From Aliihoeflea sp. 2WW (lineage in GTDB: Bacteria; Pseudomonadota; Alphaproteobacteria; Rhizobiales; Rhizobiaceae), in the NCBI RefSeq assembly GCF_000497755.1, contig NZ_AYOD01000005.1, positions 62,001 through 126,000 of the forward strand: DNA of 64,000 nt. Reading direction: 5' to 3'. How positions within the stretch are numbered: the first letter of the stretch is position 1; each line of letters opens with the position of its first letter. The position numbers were made by a program, and so were the translations under genes. The notes under the pieces are model-generated. The model made no database searches and had not been told where the DNA came from. It saw nothing but the letters and a program-made list of their open reading frames with translations. Shown piece by piece: positions 7,832-15,898 of the stretch.

Positions 7832-8184
7832 CGCGCCCTCCTCCGCTCGACAACGACCTGACGACCCTTGCTGAACAGCGTCTCGGGACCGAGGAATGCA
7901 CGGGCGCGCTCCTCTGCGGCCTCAGCTTCCTTGCGCTGGCGCCACTCGGCTACCTCGTCGAGCATGGCGACTGGCTCGATCACCTCGGCGCGGATGACCG
8001 GGTTCAGGATCGCCTTGACGCAAGCCCTGGCCGCATCGATTGCCTGGGTGGCGGTGTCGTACTCGACGGGCTGGCCGTCCTTGCGGACGAAGCGCCAGTT
8101 CTCGCCGGCGAAAAGCTTGAACAGAGGCCTGTAGCGCGAGCCGTAGGGCATCTGGCTGTATTCGGGCAGGAAGTCCTTGGCCAT
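7828..8184 (-). CDS. Conserved phage protein following the helicase
   Basis: A 118-residue protein with PYGSRYRPLFKLFAGENWRFVRKDGQPVEYDTATQAIDAARACVKAIL near the start and a charged helical C-terminus (EVAEWRQRKEAEAAEERARAFLG). Its ATG lies one base after the helicase stop and its stop overlaps the next start. I recall similar proteins in rhizobial prophages as hypothetical. Its position suggests a role in replication, but nothing in the sequence proves it. Confidence 0.55.
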   Translation of the reverse strand: MAKDFLPEYSQMPYGSRYRPLFKLFAGENWRFVRKDGQPVEYDTATQAIDAARACVKAILNPVIRAEVIEPVAMLDEVAEWRQRKEAEAAEERARAFLGPETLFSKGRQVVVERRRAR

Positions 8185-8185
8185 G

Positions 8186-9613
8186 TCAGAAGCCCTCCAT
8201 CAATGACGGCTGCTCGCTAGCGCGCTCGGAGACGTAGCGCGTGAAGCGATCCTCGAATTTCACGATCTTGCGGATAAAGGGCGAGCCGAACCGGACCTTG
8301 ACGGCGCCGATCTCGGCGATGCCCTCGGCCTCGGCGGCGAAGACCTTATTGATCTTCTTCCAATCCTGATCCGTGGCGGCTGTCGCCATGCGCTCCTGTT
8401 TGAACTTCTCCTGGCGGTAGAGGTACAGGATCGCGTCGTAGGCCTGCTTTGCCGGATCGCCGCCATACAAGTCCGCCGAGATCGGCCGGGGGTTGTCGCG
8501 CTTCATGCCGTAGCTGTTGCGCTGGTTTAGGATCAGCCAAGCTGCATCCGTCATTTCGGCGCCGGCCTTGAACACCTTGTTGATGTTCTTCGCCTTGGTG
8601 CCCTCGTCGGCGCGCTTGTCCTCGGGTGTGACCGATCCGATGTGGTCAACGCCGATCAGCGGCACCTCGCCATTGCCATGCCGCTTGACGAACGTTCGCG
8701 CGAGCCCGACGAGCTGGGCCGCATTCTGATCGGTGCACTTGATGACCTCGAACGGCCGGCTGTCGATCCAATTGCCGAACTCGACGACCTTCATCCATTC
8801 CTTTTCGGACAGGTCCGCGAAACGCTGCCGGCGTGCCTCAATGCCGTATTCCTGCGCAACCATCTGCCGGATGCACTGGTCGCCGCTCTGGTCATAGGAC
8901 AGGAACTGGACAGGATGGCCCTTGCGCAGCGCGTGAAGGATCATCTGCAGCGTCAGGCTCGTCTTGCCTTCGCCGGAGCTCGACAGGAGGCCGTAGAGGT
9001 TCCCCGCCTCCATGCACGGCTCGGAGATCACTTCCTCGATCTCAGGGAGGCAGAGCGGGACGCCGCGGACCTTGCCGCGCTGTCGCGCCGCGTTCATCGC
9101 CTCGATGTAGTGCTTGCCGACACCGATCCGGTTCTCGCCCTTGAGACGCTGGGCGCGCAGGTTGGCGATGCTCTCTTCGAGCGGTCCGAACTTGTCGAGG
9201 ATGTCGGCGCCCGGCTGCATGTCGAGGATCGTGTCAACGGCTTGCTGCGCCAGTGTAAGGCTCTGCCGGGCGATCCACATGTCGTGAATCGTGGCCGCGT
9301 AATCGCGCGCGTGGACCGGCGGCGGTGCGTGTGCAGCCAGCGCCGCCAGATATTCAGTTAGCGTCATGTCGCCGATCTTTTCGTCGGGCAGATAGCTTCT
9401 GATTGTGACCGGGTTCACGCCTTTGCCGACGAGCAGCATTGCGCCGACCTTCTCGAACATCAGGCGATGAAGCGGCTCAGAGAAGTGCTCGGGCTCGAGA
9501 ATGCGCGCCACGACGTCGTAGACGGCATTGTTGATCAGGATGCAGCCGAGCAGCGCCTGTTCCGCCTCGATGTTCTGCGGCACGGTCTGGAAGGTGCGGT
9601 CGTGCGCGTTCAT
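8186..9613 (-). CDS. dnaB: Phage replicative DNA helicase, DnaB type
   Basis: A 475-residue replicative helicase. The N-terminal DnaB domain starts PQNIEAEQALLGCILINNAVYDVV and contains HRLMFEKVGAML. The RecA-like C-terminal domain has the Walker A-like loop SSSGEGKTSLTLQMI near residue 210 (GEGKTS), VQFLSYDQSGDQCIRQM, a Walker B-like LIGVDHIGSV, and LNQRNSYGMKRDNPRPISADLYGGDPAKQAYDAILYLYR with the DNA-binding/arginine-finger region. ATG 9613 overlaps the stop of the RuvC-like gene by four bases; the open frame upstream of it is shadow. It would load at the phage origin and unwind the fork; no separate helicase loader or primase is obvious. Confidence 0.9.
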   Translation of the reverse strand: MNAHDRTFQTVPQNIEAEQALLGCILINNAVYDVVARILEPEHFSEPLHRLMFEKVGAMLLVGKGVNPVTIRSYLPDEKIGDMTLTEYLAALAAHAPPPVHARDYAATIHDMWIARQSLTLAQQAVDTILDMQPGADILDKFGPLEESIANLRAQRLKGENRIGVGKHYIEAMNAARQRGKVRGVPLCLPEIEEVISEPCMEAGNLYGLLSSSGEGKTSLTLQMILHALRKGHPVQFLSYDQSGDQCIRQMVAQEYGIEARRQRFADLSEKEWMKVVEFGNWIDSRPFEVIKCTDQNAAQLVGLARTFVKRHGNGEVPLIGVDHIGSVTPEDKRADEGTKAKNINKVFKAGAEMTDAAWLILNQRNSYGMKRDNPRPISADLYGGDPAKQAYDAILYLYRQEKFKQERMATAATDQDWKKINKVFAAEAEGIAEIGAVKVRFGSPFIRKIVKFEDRFTRYVSERASEQPSLMEGF

Positions 9614-10182
9614 GCGGCCCTCTTCTGGCGCTCGTATTGAAGCATCCGGTAGGTGTCGGTGGTCTTGGCCGCGACCGCGACGCCGACGGCATCGGCCATG
9701 TCGTCGTTCGTGACGACGATGCGCTCGCGGGCGCACTGCTCGCGGACGGCTTTCTTCCACTCCTTTCGGCCCCACCCGGGCTGGCGGGAGAAACCGAGGA
9801 AGGCCTTGCGCCACGACGCCGGCGCGATGGTCACGAACGGGATAGCCTTGATGCCGCAGACGGCCGCGACGGCGCCAACGAGCTGGTTCGACGAGATCAC
9901 AGCGTTCAGGCCCGATCCGCCTTCAACGACCTCGTCTTCGCCCATCATCTTCACGGTGCGCCGGCCGGCAGGTTGGGTGCGGATCGGCATTTCGATCGCG
10001 ACGAGGTCAGGCTTGGCCTCGCGCACGAGAATGATCAGCGCGCGTGCAAGGGCGGCCGACTTGTCCTCGTAGTCCCGGCCGACCGCCTTCAGTACTCCGG
10101 CCTCGATGGCCGAAAGGGGCCGGCTATCATCATGGAGAGCCGAACCCGTCTTCTGCGCAACGTCGAGGCCGAGGATAATCAT
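9610..10182 (-). CDS. RuvC-like Holliday junction resolvase, phage type
   Basis: A 190-residue RNase H-fold nuclease. The catalytic acids are visible: Asp in IILGLDVAQKTG (residue 6), Glu in DLVAIEMPIR near 63, and Asp residues in TNDDMADAVGVAVAA near 165. This is the RuvC arrangement, in the version found in phages, where it resolves branched replication or recombination intermediates before packaging. It is coupled to the downstream helicase gene and to the upstream gene by ATGA overlaps, forming a replication/recombination unit. Confidence 0.8.
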   Translation of the reverse strand: MIILGLDVAQKTGSALHDDSRPLSAIEAGVLKAVGRDYEDKSAALARALIILVREAKPDLVAIEMPIRTQPAGRRTVKMMGEDEVVEGGSGLNAVISSNQLVGAVAAVCGIKAIPFVTIAPASWRKAFLGFSRQPGWGRKEWKKAVREQCARERIVVTNDDMADAVGVAVAAKTTDTYRMLQYERQKRAA

Positions 10183-10727
10183 GCGGCTTCTGCCTCGTCG
10201 TCGAGGTCGCCGCCCTCGTCATGGCCCTTGATCAGCTCGTCCTTCGCCGCCTCGGCTTCCTTCTTCTTGATGCCGGCGAAGAGCGCGCCCTGCCCTTCGT
10301 GCCAGCCCTTGGCGTAGGCCTGACCCTCGGCCGATGCCTCGTTGTACGGATTCGCCAGCGTATCGCCGCGAAGTCCGGCTTCCTCGCCATCACGGAACGC
10401 CCGATCTTCCAGCGGTGCGCGGTCTTCGAAGATGTCGAGCTGCGTGTTGATCGCGATGCCCGCGAACCGCATGGCCTGGCGCTCGGCTTCCTGCTTGGCC
10501 TTGATCTCGGCGAGGCCTTCCGTCGTTTGGGCCTTCTCATAGGCCTTGATCTGGTCGAGGCCGTTGGCGCCGAGGTCGGCCTTGATGACCTTGCCGACGC
10601 GCTTCATCTCGGCGTTCGCGAGCTGCTGCACTTCCTTCGCGGCGAGGTACGCGCGGCGATTGATAAAGAACAGCACCTTGCGATCCGTCTCGCTCAGGTC
10701 GCCGCCATTGTGTCCGATGCCGCTCAT
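10179..10727 (-). CDS. Phage protein with GapR-like helices and an RMF-like motif
   Basis: A 182-residue protein starting MSGIGHNGGDLSETD. The middle is a long charged helix region (KEVQQLANAEMKRVGKVIKADLGANGLDQIKAYEKAQ...GLAEIKAKQEAERQAMRFAGI). The C-terminal part carries FRDGEEAGLRGDTLANPYNEASAEGQAYAKGWHEGQ, which matches the glycine/asparagine-proline-tyrosine pattern of ribosome modulation factor-like segments seen in alphaproteobacterial phages. AAGGAG precedes ATG 10727. It may bind DNA or ribosomes; the function is not established by what I can see. It leads the recombination-replication block and diverges from a rightward cargo pair. Confidence 0.65.
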   Translation of the reverse strand: MSGIGHNGGDLSETDRKVLFFINRRAYLAAKEVQQLANAEMKRVGKVIKADLGANGLDQIKAYEKAQTTEGLAEIKAKQEAERQAMRFAGIAINTQLDIFEDRAPLEDRAFRDGEEAGLRGDTLANPYNEASAEGQAYAKGWHEGQGALFAGIKKKEAEAAKDELIKGHDEGGDLDDEAEAA

Positions 10728-10777
10728 GCCAGTGCTCCTTCCATTTGATCGATAGTTCGATTGAGGGCTGCAACCTC

Positions 10778-11071
10778 ATGGCCCCGGGCGCATTGAGTCG
10801 CGTTCTGATTCGCGTGAGGTGCGTAGTGGGCGACGGCCCGAACAAGATCCCGATAGACAAGTCGCGACATGCGGCTCAGCGCCGGGCCATGGCTGAGTGG
10901 CGCGAGCGGCATCCGGTCTTCGTCACCCACCAGACGTTCGGCGACCGGTACTCGGCGCGCGTGCTCGTCGATGGTGAGTATTACGACGTCAGCCGCACTG
11001 AACTGGCGAGCCTGCGGGCGGGCCGAACGCCGGCCGATCTCGAACTCTACCCGGTCGGCGGAGAGGATTGA
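10778..11071 (+). CDS. Hypothetical protein of a rightward cargo pair
   Basis: A protein of about 97 residues; the part from MAEWRERHPVFVTHQTFGDRYSARVLVDGEYYDVSRTELASLRAGRTPADLELYPVGGED looks genuinely coded and beta-rich. The start is uncertain (ATG 10745, 10778 or 10889). It ends three bases before a DUF982 gene on the same strand and runs against the phage operon. The family is not recognised. Confidence 0.5.
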   Translation: MAPGALSRVLIRVRCVVGDGPNKIPIDKSRHAAQRRAMAEWRERHPVFVTHQTFGDRYSARVLVDGEYYDVSRTELASLRAGRTPADLELYPVGGED

Positions 11072-11074
11072 GCC

Positions 11075-11404
11075 ATGACCCTTCAACGCATGTGGTGGGA
11101 TGCCCCGGTGACGATCATTCCCGGCAAGGAAGGCACGAGACTGCACGTCAACAACACGGCTCAAGCCCGCCGTGTTCTGGAAGAGGAATGGCCGATCGAG
11201 CGCGGCCCTCGCCTGGAGGCCGCGCGCGAAGCGGTTCACAATGCGAAAGTCTCGGCACTGAAGGCCAGAGAGGCGTTCTATGCCGCTGCCGAAGAGGCCG
11301 GCATTGTGACCAGGACAACCGTGGCGCCACCGTCGATCCCGTCGAGCGAAGGGCCGGTCCTCTATGGCCGCGGTCGAAAGCGGAAGCTGAAGCGCGATAT
11401 GTGA
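11075..11404 (+). CDS. DUF982 family protein
   Basis: A 109-residue protein with the DUF982 pattern: W-D-x-P-V-x-I in the first strand, VNNTAQARRVLEEEWPIERGPRLEAAREAVHNA in the helical middle, then an Ala-rich helix ALKAREAFYAAAEEAGIV. The C-terminal basic tail is GRGRKRKLKRDM. DUF982 proteins are small, abundant in Rhizobiales and of unknown role. This is the first of three in the prophage, all rightward, all in small islands that interrupt the leftward operon. Confidence 0.75.
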   Translation: MTLQRMWWDAPVTIIPGKEGTRLHVNNTAQARRVLEEEWPIERGPRLEAAREAVHNAKVSALKAREAFYAAAEEAGIVTRTTVAPPSIPSSEGPVLYGRGRKRKLKRDM

Positions 11405-11406
11405 GG

Positions 11407-12084
11407 TCATGCGGACTCACCTCCGAAGAGCTCAGCCTGCCGCGCATCTTTCCGATCGAGCATGCGCAAGACCGTTTCGCCTTTGTGCTGGCGATCCCAG
11501 ACGAACCAGCCATTGAGCATCGGCGGGGCGCCCTGCCCTGTGAAGTCGATCTTCCATCGCATGAGGTAGACGCGGGCCGGCGGGTATTTCGCCCAGAACG
11601 GCGCGAGGCCACCGGCGCCGGGGAACGACCAATTCATCAGCAACGCCATGTATTCGATGCCGAGGTTGTCGAGCGCGTGATAGAGCCAGCGGGCCTTGCC
11701 ATTGCCCCAGCCGCACTCCTGAAAAGGCGGGTTCGTGACGATCGCGGGCGACGGCGCCATCGGGAAATCGTAGAACGACCGGATGTCAGCCTCGCAGCCT
11801 CGGTCGACGAGATCAGACGCACGAACTGTCAGACCGAGCGATTCCATCTCGCGCACCATCGCGCCATCGCCGGCCGCCGGCTCCCAGATGCAGGAGAAGT
11901 CGCGCAGACGATCGATCTCTGCATGCAGCAACGCGCGCGTCGGTTCGGGCGGCGTCGGATAGAAGTCGTCCTTCTCGCGCTCCAGCGAATCCGTCTTCGT
12001 GTAGGAGCCATCGAGCAGACGCGTGGCGACAGGCTTCGAAGCCTTGCCGGTTGCGCGGAACAGTCCTCGTGCGGAGGCGGTCAT
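11407..12084 (-). CDS. Phage DNA N6-adenine methyltransferase-like protein
   Basis: A 225-residue class I methyltransferase-like protein. The AdoMet-binding motif is IWEPAAGDGAMVREMESLG near residue 60, an acidic strand-2 end follows (RASDLVDRGCEADIRSF), and the catalytic loop is the N-P-P-F motif in AIVTNPPFQECGWG near 105, as in N6-adenine enzymes. An N-terminal DFYPTPPEPTRALL segment is typical of phage versions. ATG 12084 overlaps the PAPS-like gene stop (ATGA). It likely modifies phage DNA or acts as an orphan host-DNA methylase; sequence specificity cannot be read. Confidence 0.75.
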   Translation of the reverse strand: MTASARGLFRATGKASKPVATRLLDGSYTKTDSLEREKDDFYPTPPEPTRALLHAEIDRLRDFSCIWEPAAGDGAMVREMESLGLTVRASDLVDRGCEADIRSFYDFPMAPSPAIVTNPPFQECGWGNGKARWLYHALDNLGIEYMALLMNWSFPGAGGLAPFWAKYPPARVYLMRWKIDFTGQGAPPMLNGWFVWDRQHKGETVLRMLDRKDARQAELFGGESA

Positions 12085-12971
12085 AGCCCGCACCCTGTGT
12101 CACATACCAACAGCATGCCTTGGCCGCGCTCTTCGGCGGTGGAGAGGTCGACCTGATCGAGCGGAACGCGATCAGCGTGCAGGTAGCTCTTCGCACGCAT
12201 GCCTGGAGTTTCGCGGATAAGCTGGTCGATCTTGACCGCTTCCAGCCACGCCTCAGGATCATTCTCCTTGAGCCAAAGCCATTCCGCGTTCTCGCGATAC
12301 GGGCAGAAGAAGCACTTGCTGCGCGGTGGTATCGGGTAGCCGTGGCTCTTCAGCCACTCGACACACCCTCCGATTGACTTCCGCGCTTCGAGAAGCGGAA
12401 AACGGTTCACCGCCCAAGTTTCGAATGCTGCGCCTGCGCGCACCACCTCGTCGGTGGAGTACCCGATCCATACCTCACACGCCCCGGCCGGAATGCGCTG
12501 GCGCGGCTTGAAGCCCATCAGTTCGCGTTGCTTGGCGTTCAGCCGGTCAACCTTATACTCGCGCGTGCATTGGCGGCGGTCCTGACCCTTCTTCTTTCCG
12601 TCAAGGAAAGCCGGGATAGAGACATACCGGCCCGACTGCTGGACTCGGTTCTCGATTGCTTGCCGGAGGGGCACGGCCGGCTCGTCGAGTTCGATGATGG
12701 GGGTCGAGAGGACGTTGCCGGAAGCCAGCCAGCGAATGTGCTCGCGGGTCGCGTTCGTATCGCCGACCGGAGCATAAAGCCACACGTCAGGCGGGCCGCC
12801 TTCGATCTCGCCATGCTCGGCCATGAGTGCGAGCGTCGTGGACTGGATGCCACCACCGAGCGAGCCCACGCGCAGCTTCGCGCCTTCAACCGGTCCCCAA
12901 GACCAGCCGCCACGGCGGATGCGGGGCTTCTTCGGAGCTTCGGGGCTTGTGAGTTCGAACTGAACGGTCAT
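12081..12971 (-). CDS. PAPS reductase / adenine nucleotide alpha-hydrolase-like phage protein
   Basis: A 296-residue protein. The PP-loop-like ATP-binding segment is RVGSLGGGIQSTTLALMAEHGEI near residue 38, followed by DVWLYAPVGDTNATREHIRWL, typical of phosphoadenosine phosphosulfate reductase-like enzymes. Cysteines suited to metal or Fe-S binding occur at RRQCTREYK, SIGGCVEWL, SKCFFCPYR and VCDTGCGL. Phages often carry this family next to DNA methyltransferases; roles in sulfur activation or DNA/RNA modification have been proposed for relatives. ATG 12971 is preferred over the in-frame ATG 12986. It is coupled to the N6 methyltransferase gene by an ATGA overlap. Confidence 0.75.
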   Translation of the reverse strand: MTVQFELTSPEAPKKPRIRRGGWSWGPVEGAKLRVGSLGGGIQSTTLALMAEHGEIEGGPPDVWLYAPVGDTNATREHIRWLASGNVLSTPIIELDEPAVPLRQAIENRVQQSGRYVSIPAFLDGKKKGQDRRQCTREYKVDRLNAKQRELMGFKPRQRIPAGACEVWIGYSTDEVVRAGAAFETWAVNRFPLLEARKSIGGCVEWLKSHGYPIPPRSKCFFCPYRENAEWLWLKENDPEAWLEAVKIDQLIRETPGMRAKSYLHADRVPLDQVDLSTAEERGQGMLLVCDTGCGL

Positions 12972-13156
12972 CGCATCCCACTCCATGCGAGCCCGGCTAT
13001 GCCTGCGGAGGACAGGAGAGAGAGGATGATGAAAAGGCGGAGGGTTTCAGCGCGGCTATAGGTCTTGACGACCGAAATGTCCGATCTCAAATATTTTGGC
13101 GCCGCCCGGTGATGGCGGCCTATTGGCTGAAATCGCTCAACAAGTGAGAGGATGAA

Positions 13157-13453
13157 ATGGAGAGCAGAGCCTTCGCGAAACCGATCTATCTGAAGGATGG
13201 AACGCTCGTGCGGGAAATCACCAATGTCGAGGAAGCGATCGATTTCCTCATGAAATGGCCCGAGAACAAACGGGACATCCTGCACGACGCGACGATGCGC
13301 ACGTGCATCATGGCCCATGATGGATTGAAGCCGGTCAAGGTCGCGCGTGATGCGTTGCGAGCCTTCGCCGTCAAGAAGGACATTCTGGAGAAGGAGCCTG
13401 CGGTCAGGCCGTGGATGATCAAACCCAATTCGGGCGGCCGCGCCCACGCCTGA
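13157..13453 (+). CDS. DUF982 family protein
   Basis: A 98-residue protein matching DUF982: PIYLKDGTLVREITNVEEAIDFLMKWPENKRDILHDATMRTCIMAHDGLKPVKVARDALRAFAVKKDIL. GAGAGG sits just before ATG 13157. It is followed after 33 bases by another DUF982 gene on the same strand; the pair shares the final helix K-K-D-I-L motif, so they are probably diverged duplicates. The function is unknown. Confidence 0.75.
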   Translation: MESRAFAKPIYLKDGTLVREITNVEEAIDFLMKWPENKRDILHDATMRTCIMAHDGLKPVKVARDALRAFAVKKDILEKEPAVRPWMIKPNSGGRAHA

Positions 13454-13486
13454 ACTCTTCGCATTCGAGCTGCATAGGAGGATGAC

Positions 13487-13771
13487 ATGCTTGCGAAGCC
13501 TTTTGAGAAGCCCATCCGTGTCTGGGTGGGCCTTGGCTTTCCCCGACAACTCAACAATGTCGCTGACGCCTACCAGATGCTCATGGGGTGGTGCGGCAAC
13601 AGCCCCGAACAGAAAGCCGCCATTCGGGCCTGCAAGGCGGCCCTTGCGGGTGATGTCGATGCCGAGACCGCCCGCGGTGTCTTTCTCGCGTTCGCACGAA
13701 AAAAGGACATCTTGGTCGAGGACGGAATGATGCCGGTCCACATGATGAAGGGCACCGACAGCCACGTTTGA
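13487..13771 (+). CDS. DUF982 family protein
   Basis: A 94-residue DUF982 protein: PIRVWVGLGFPRQLNNVADAYQMLMGW followed by PEQKAAIRACKAALAGDVDAETARGVFLAFARKKDILVEDG. GGAGGATGAC precedes the ATG. It forms a tandem pair with the gene just upstream and is convergent with the C5-methyltransferase-like gene, 26 bases away. Confidence 0.75.
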   Translation: MLAKPFEKPIRVWVGLGFPRQLNNVADAYQMLMGWCGNSPEQKAAIRACKAALAGDVDAETARGVFLAFARKKDILVEDGMMPVHMMKGTDSHV

Positions 13772-13797
13772 GCCACAGCGGGAAGTGAGGGTGGTCT

Positions 13798-14433
13798 TCA
13801 TGCCGCCCTCCGATCTTGCTCAGCGCAGTCGCCCCATTGATCCGCCATGGCTTCGGCGATCCCCGGGAAAAAGCGGCTGCGCTCTTTCCAGCGGTTTGGA
13901 CCGGGGCTCATGTGGTGGACGCGAGGCGTTCGACCCTCGACAATGTTCGTCGGGACGAGCGCCGGCAGGTTCTTCAGCCACAGGCATGTCCGCTTGACCT
14001 CGCCATGCCCGAACTGCCACGGCTGAACTGACTGCGCTGGCTCCTGATAATTCCGGATGCGCTCCTTGGCGTGCCGGTGCATGACCGGGTTCTCCACGGC
14101 GATCCGCTCGATGGGCGCATTCCAGAGGTCAGAGAAGAGCGCGGCGCCCTCGTCGAGCTCGCGCCACATCTGATCGAGTGTCTTGCCCGCCGGCGGTGCC
14201 GAGAGCCAGCGAACGCCCGAATTGCACAGCCGAGTGCATGGCGGGTGCGCCACGACGAGCAAATCCCAGCCGTCATCGAGGATGTCGCGGACGTCGCCGG
14301 TGATGTGCTTGTTCGAACGGTCCTCCGCCGGCAGCAGGTCGCACGACCATGCGTCATGGCCGCGGCTGGCGAAGGCGCAACGGACGATGCCGGAGAACTC
14401 GCAGGCAACGAGGACGCGAAGCTCGTTTGTCAT
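13798..14433 (-). CDS. Phage DNA cytosine methyltransferase-like protein
   Basis: A 211-residue protein. It begins LRVLVACEFSGIVRCAFASRGHDAWSCDLLPAE, an AdoMet-binding start resembling C5-cytosine methyltransferases, then GDVRDIL, GWDLLVVAHPPCTRLCNSG (the P-P-C nucleophile loop) and IAVENPVMH (E-N-P, motif VI-like). It is shorter than full C5 enzymes and lacks an obvious target-recognition domain, a form common in phages and often listed as hypothetical. ATG 14433 overlaps the upstream stop by one base (TGATG). Confidence 0.7.
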   Translation of the reverse strand: MTNELRVLVACEFSGIVRCAFASRGHDAWSCDLLPAEDRSNKHITGDVRDILDDGWDLLVVAHPPCTRLCNSGVRWLSAPPAGKTLDQMWRELDEGAALFSDLWNAPIERIAVENPVMHRHAKERIRNYQEPAQSVQPWQFGHGEVKRTCLWLKNLPALVPTNIVEGRTPRVHHMSPGPNRWKERSRFFPGIAEAMADQWGDCAEQDRRAA

Positions 14434-14603
14434 CACCAGGCCCACCCTGACGCGCGCTGAACGCCCGAAGGCTCCGACATGCCAAAAGCGCTCGCATCGA
14501 AGACGATCAGTGCAATGACGATGGCAGCGGCGACACCAGCAAGGGCGTAGAAGCCGTATCGCGCGCGGCTTCCCACCCGTCCCTTGAAAGCGCCGACGAT
14601 CAT
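14433..14603 (-). CDS. Small membrane-anchored phage protein
   Basis: A 56-residue protein with a basic N-terminus (GAFKGRVGSRARYG) and one transmembrane helix (FYALAGVAAAIVIALIVFDASAF). ATG 14603 is favoured by GGGAG just upstream, and the gene overlaps the previous stop; an in-frame ATG at 14624 is an alternative. The function is unknown. Confidence 0.5.
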   Translation of the reverse strand: MIVGAFKGRVGSRARYGFYALAGVAAAIVIALIVFDASAFGMSEPSGVQRASGWAW

Positions 14604-14604
14604 C

Positions 14605-15012
14605 TCAGCTCCCAAGTCCTGCATCTTGCCGCCGGTCGAGACCAGGGAACGACCGAGCGAAAGCCGGATCGACTTCCGCAAGCCGAGCCCGGAGTGCGGC
14701 GGTTCGCTGTTGCTCGATGAAGAGTTCGTGTTTCGCACGGTTCAGGGTTTCCTCGTTGTGCTGAGCGACGGCCTCACGGATCGCGTCCGTGATGTCGGTG
14801 AAGGGCCGCTTGATCTTCTTCCAGCGCAGCCGCTCGATTGTCGTGATGGACAGGCCAGACGCTCGCGCCGCCCGTCGGTTCTGCTCCTTCGCGGAGCCGT
14901 CCCCGCCCAGGACACGGATCGCCGAGGCCATCTCGTCCTGGATTGCTTCAACTCGATACATTTCCGCCTCGCGCCGTGAGATTTCCGTCTCGCGCCGTTG
15001 AATTTCCGTCAT
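14605..15012 (-). CDS. Helix-rich phage protein with a possible HTH segment
   Basis: A 135-residue protein. The N-terminus repeats a heptad-like unit (TEIQRRETEISRREAEM), reflecting a short tandem repeat in the DNA around 14960-15010. The middle RRAARASGLSITTIERLRWKKIKRPFTDI looks like a helix-turn-helix, and the rest is charged helix (HNEETLNRAKHELFIEQQRTAALRARLAEV). A DNA-binding regulator is plausible. ATG 15012 is preferred to the upstream frame, which loses protein-like composition. Confidence 0.55.
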   Translation of the reverse strand: MTEIQRRETEISRREAEMYRVEAIQDEMASAIRVLGGDGSAKEQNRRAARASGLSITTIERLRWKKIKRPFTDITDAIREAVAQHNEETLNRAKHELFIEQQRTAALRARLAEVDPAFARSFPGLDRRQDAGLGS

Positions 15013-15183
15013 TGAGAAATGCCCCACGCATAGGTTGATCGGCGTGGGGGCGGTGGTCGCCCTGACCGGCCCGAAACGGGTCGAAGTCGAGAGCAGGAAT
15101 GAAGGCCAGAGGAAGCGATGAGACAGACGACAAGCCGCCAAGCACAGCGTCCGTTTCAGCTTGATTTGTTCGGGTGGAGGGGG

Positions 15184-15357
15184 TCACAGAACCCCTCCCC
15201 GACGAAACTCAGCGACAACCGGCTCGTGGTCGATGGTGGGCGCCAGTTCAAACCGCGCATCGTCTCGAGCAACAGCTTGAGCCTTGCCGATCATGACGCG
15301 CGCTGCGGCTATGGCGCCGACAACCAGAACGATTACGAGTGAGAGCGACCAGGTCAT
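15184..15357 (-). CDS. Small single-helix membrane protein
   Basis: A 57-residue protein starting MTWSLSLVIVLVVGAIAAARVMIG (one N-terminal transmembrane helix) with a soluble acidic tail ending EFRRGGVL. Its ATG overlaps the stop of the upstream gene by four bases. The function is unknown. Confidence 0.5.
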   Translation of the reverse strand: MTWSLSLVIVLVVGAIAAARVMIGKAQAVARDDARFELAPTIDHEPVVAEFRRGGVL

Positions 15358-15671
15358 GCCGGCTCCTTCTGCTTCTGGTCGTTCAGGAGAGCCGTGAAGA
15401 CACTGATGTCGGTCTTGCGCGTTTGAACGGGGCGGAAGCCATGCGCCAAAAACCACATGTCGACGCCGACCTTGATGTACAGCGCGTCACTTGCGGCCTC
15501 GACGATCTCACCATCGGAGGCCATGAGGTGGTCACCCTCTTCCACCATGCTGAGTGCAGTGATCGTGTAGACGCGGCCGGCGACCAGTGCCGGATGGCTG
15601 TATCGATCGAACTTCTCAGGGAAACCGACGAAGACAACCTTCATGCCGACGTGCCAGGAGGAGTAGCTCAT
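15354..15671 (-). CDS. Conserved small phage protein
   Basis: A 105-residue protein with a beta-barrel-like N-terminus (WHVGMKVVFVGFPEKFDRYSHPALVAGRVYTITALSMVEEGDHLMA) similar in style to short early phage proteins that start with MKVVC..D and a K-x-Y-T-I-x motif, then FLAHGFRPVQTRKTDISVFTALLN, a C-terminal pattern I recall in rhizobial prophages. It is coupled on both sides by ATGA overlaps. Confidence 0.6.
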   Translation of the reverse strand: MSYSSWHVGMKVVFVGFPEKFDRYSHPALVAGRVYTITALSMVEEGDHLMASDGEIVEAASDALYIKVGVDMWFLAHGFRPVQTRKTDISVFTALLNDQKQKEPA

Positions 15672-15898
15672 GCGAATGCGACCTCTTTGCCCCGTTTGTC
15701 ATGCTCGACAAGCCGCAGCCGTTCGGCGGAGAAGTCGGGATATCGGCTCCAGGCATGAAGCTGGCGGCGCGCATCTTTGAGCGCTTCGGGACGCGGAATG
15801 GAGCCGCTGGTGCGCTTGGTCACGAGCGGATCGAATGCGATCGTCGTGATGTTGCGCCAGCCGTCGGCATGTACAATTTGGATTAGAAAGCGGTTCAT
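15668..15898 (-). CDS. Small early phage protein
   Basis: A 76-residue basic protein (MNRFLIQIVHADGWRNITTIAFDPLVTK...HDKRGKEVAFA). It is the second gene of the leftward operon, overlapping the Cro-like gene stop and the next start by four bases each. No family is recognised. Confidence 0.5.
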   Translation of the reverse strand: MNRFLIQIVHADGWRNITTIAFDPLVTKRTSGSIPRPEALKDARRQLHAWSRYPDFSAERLRLVEHDKRGKEVAFA

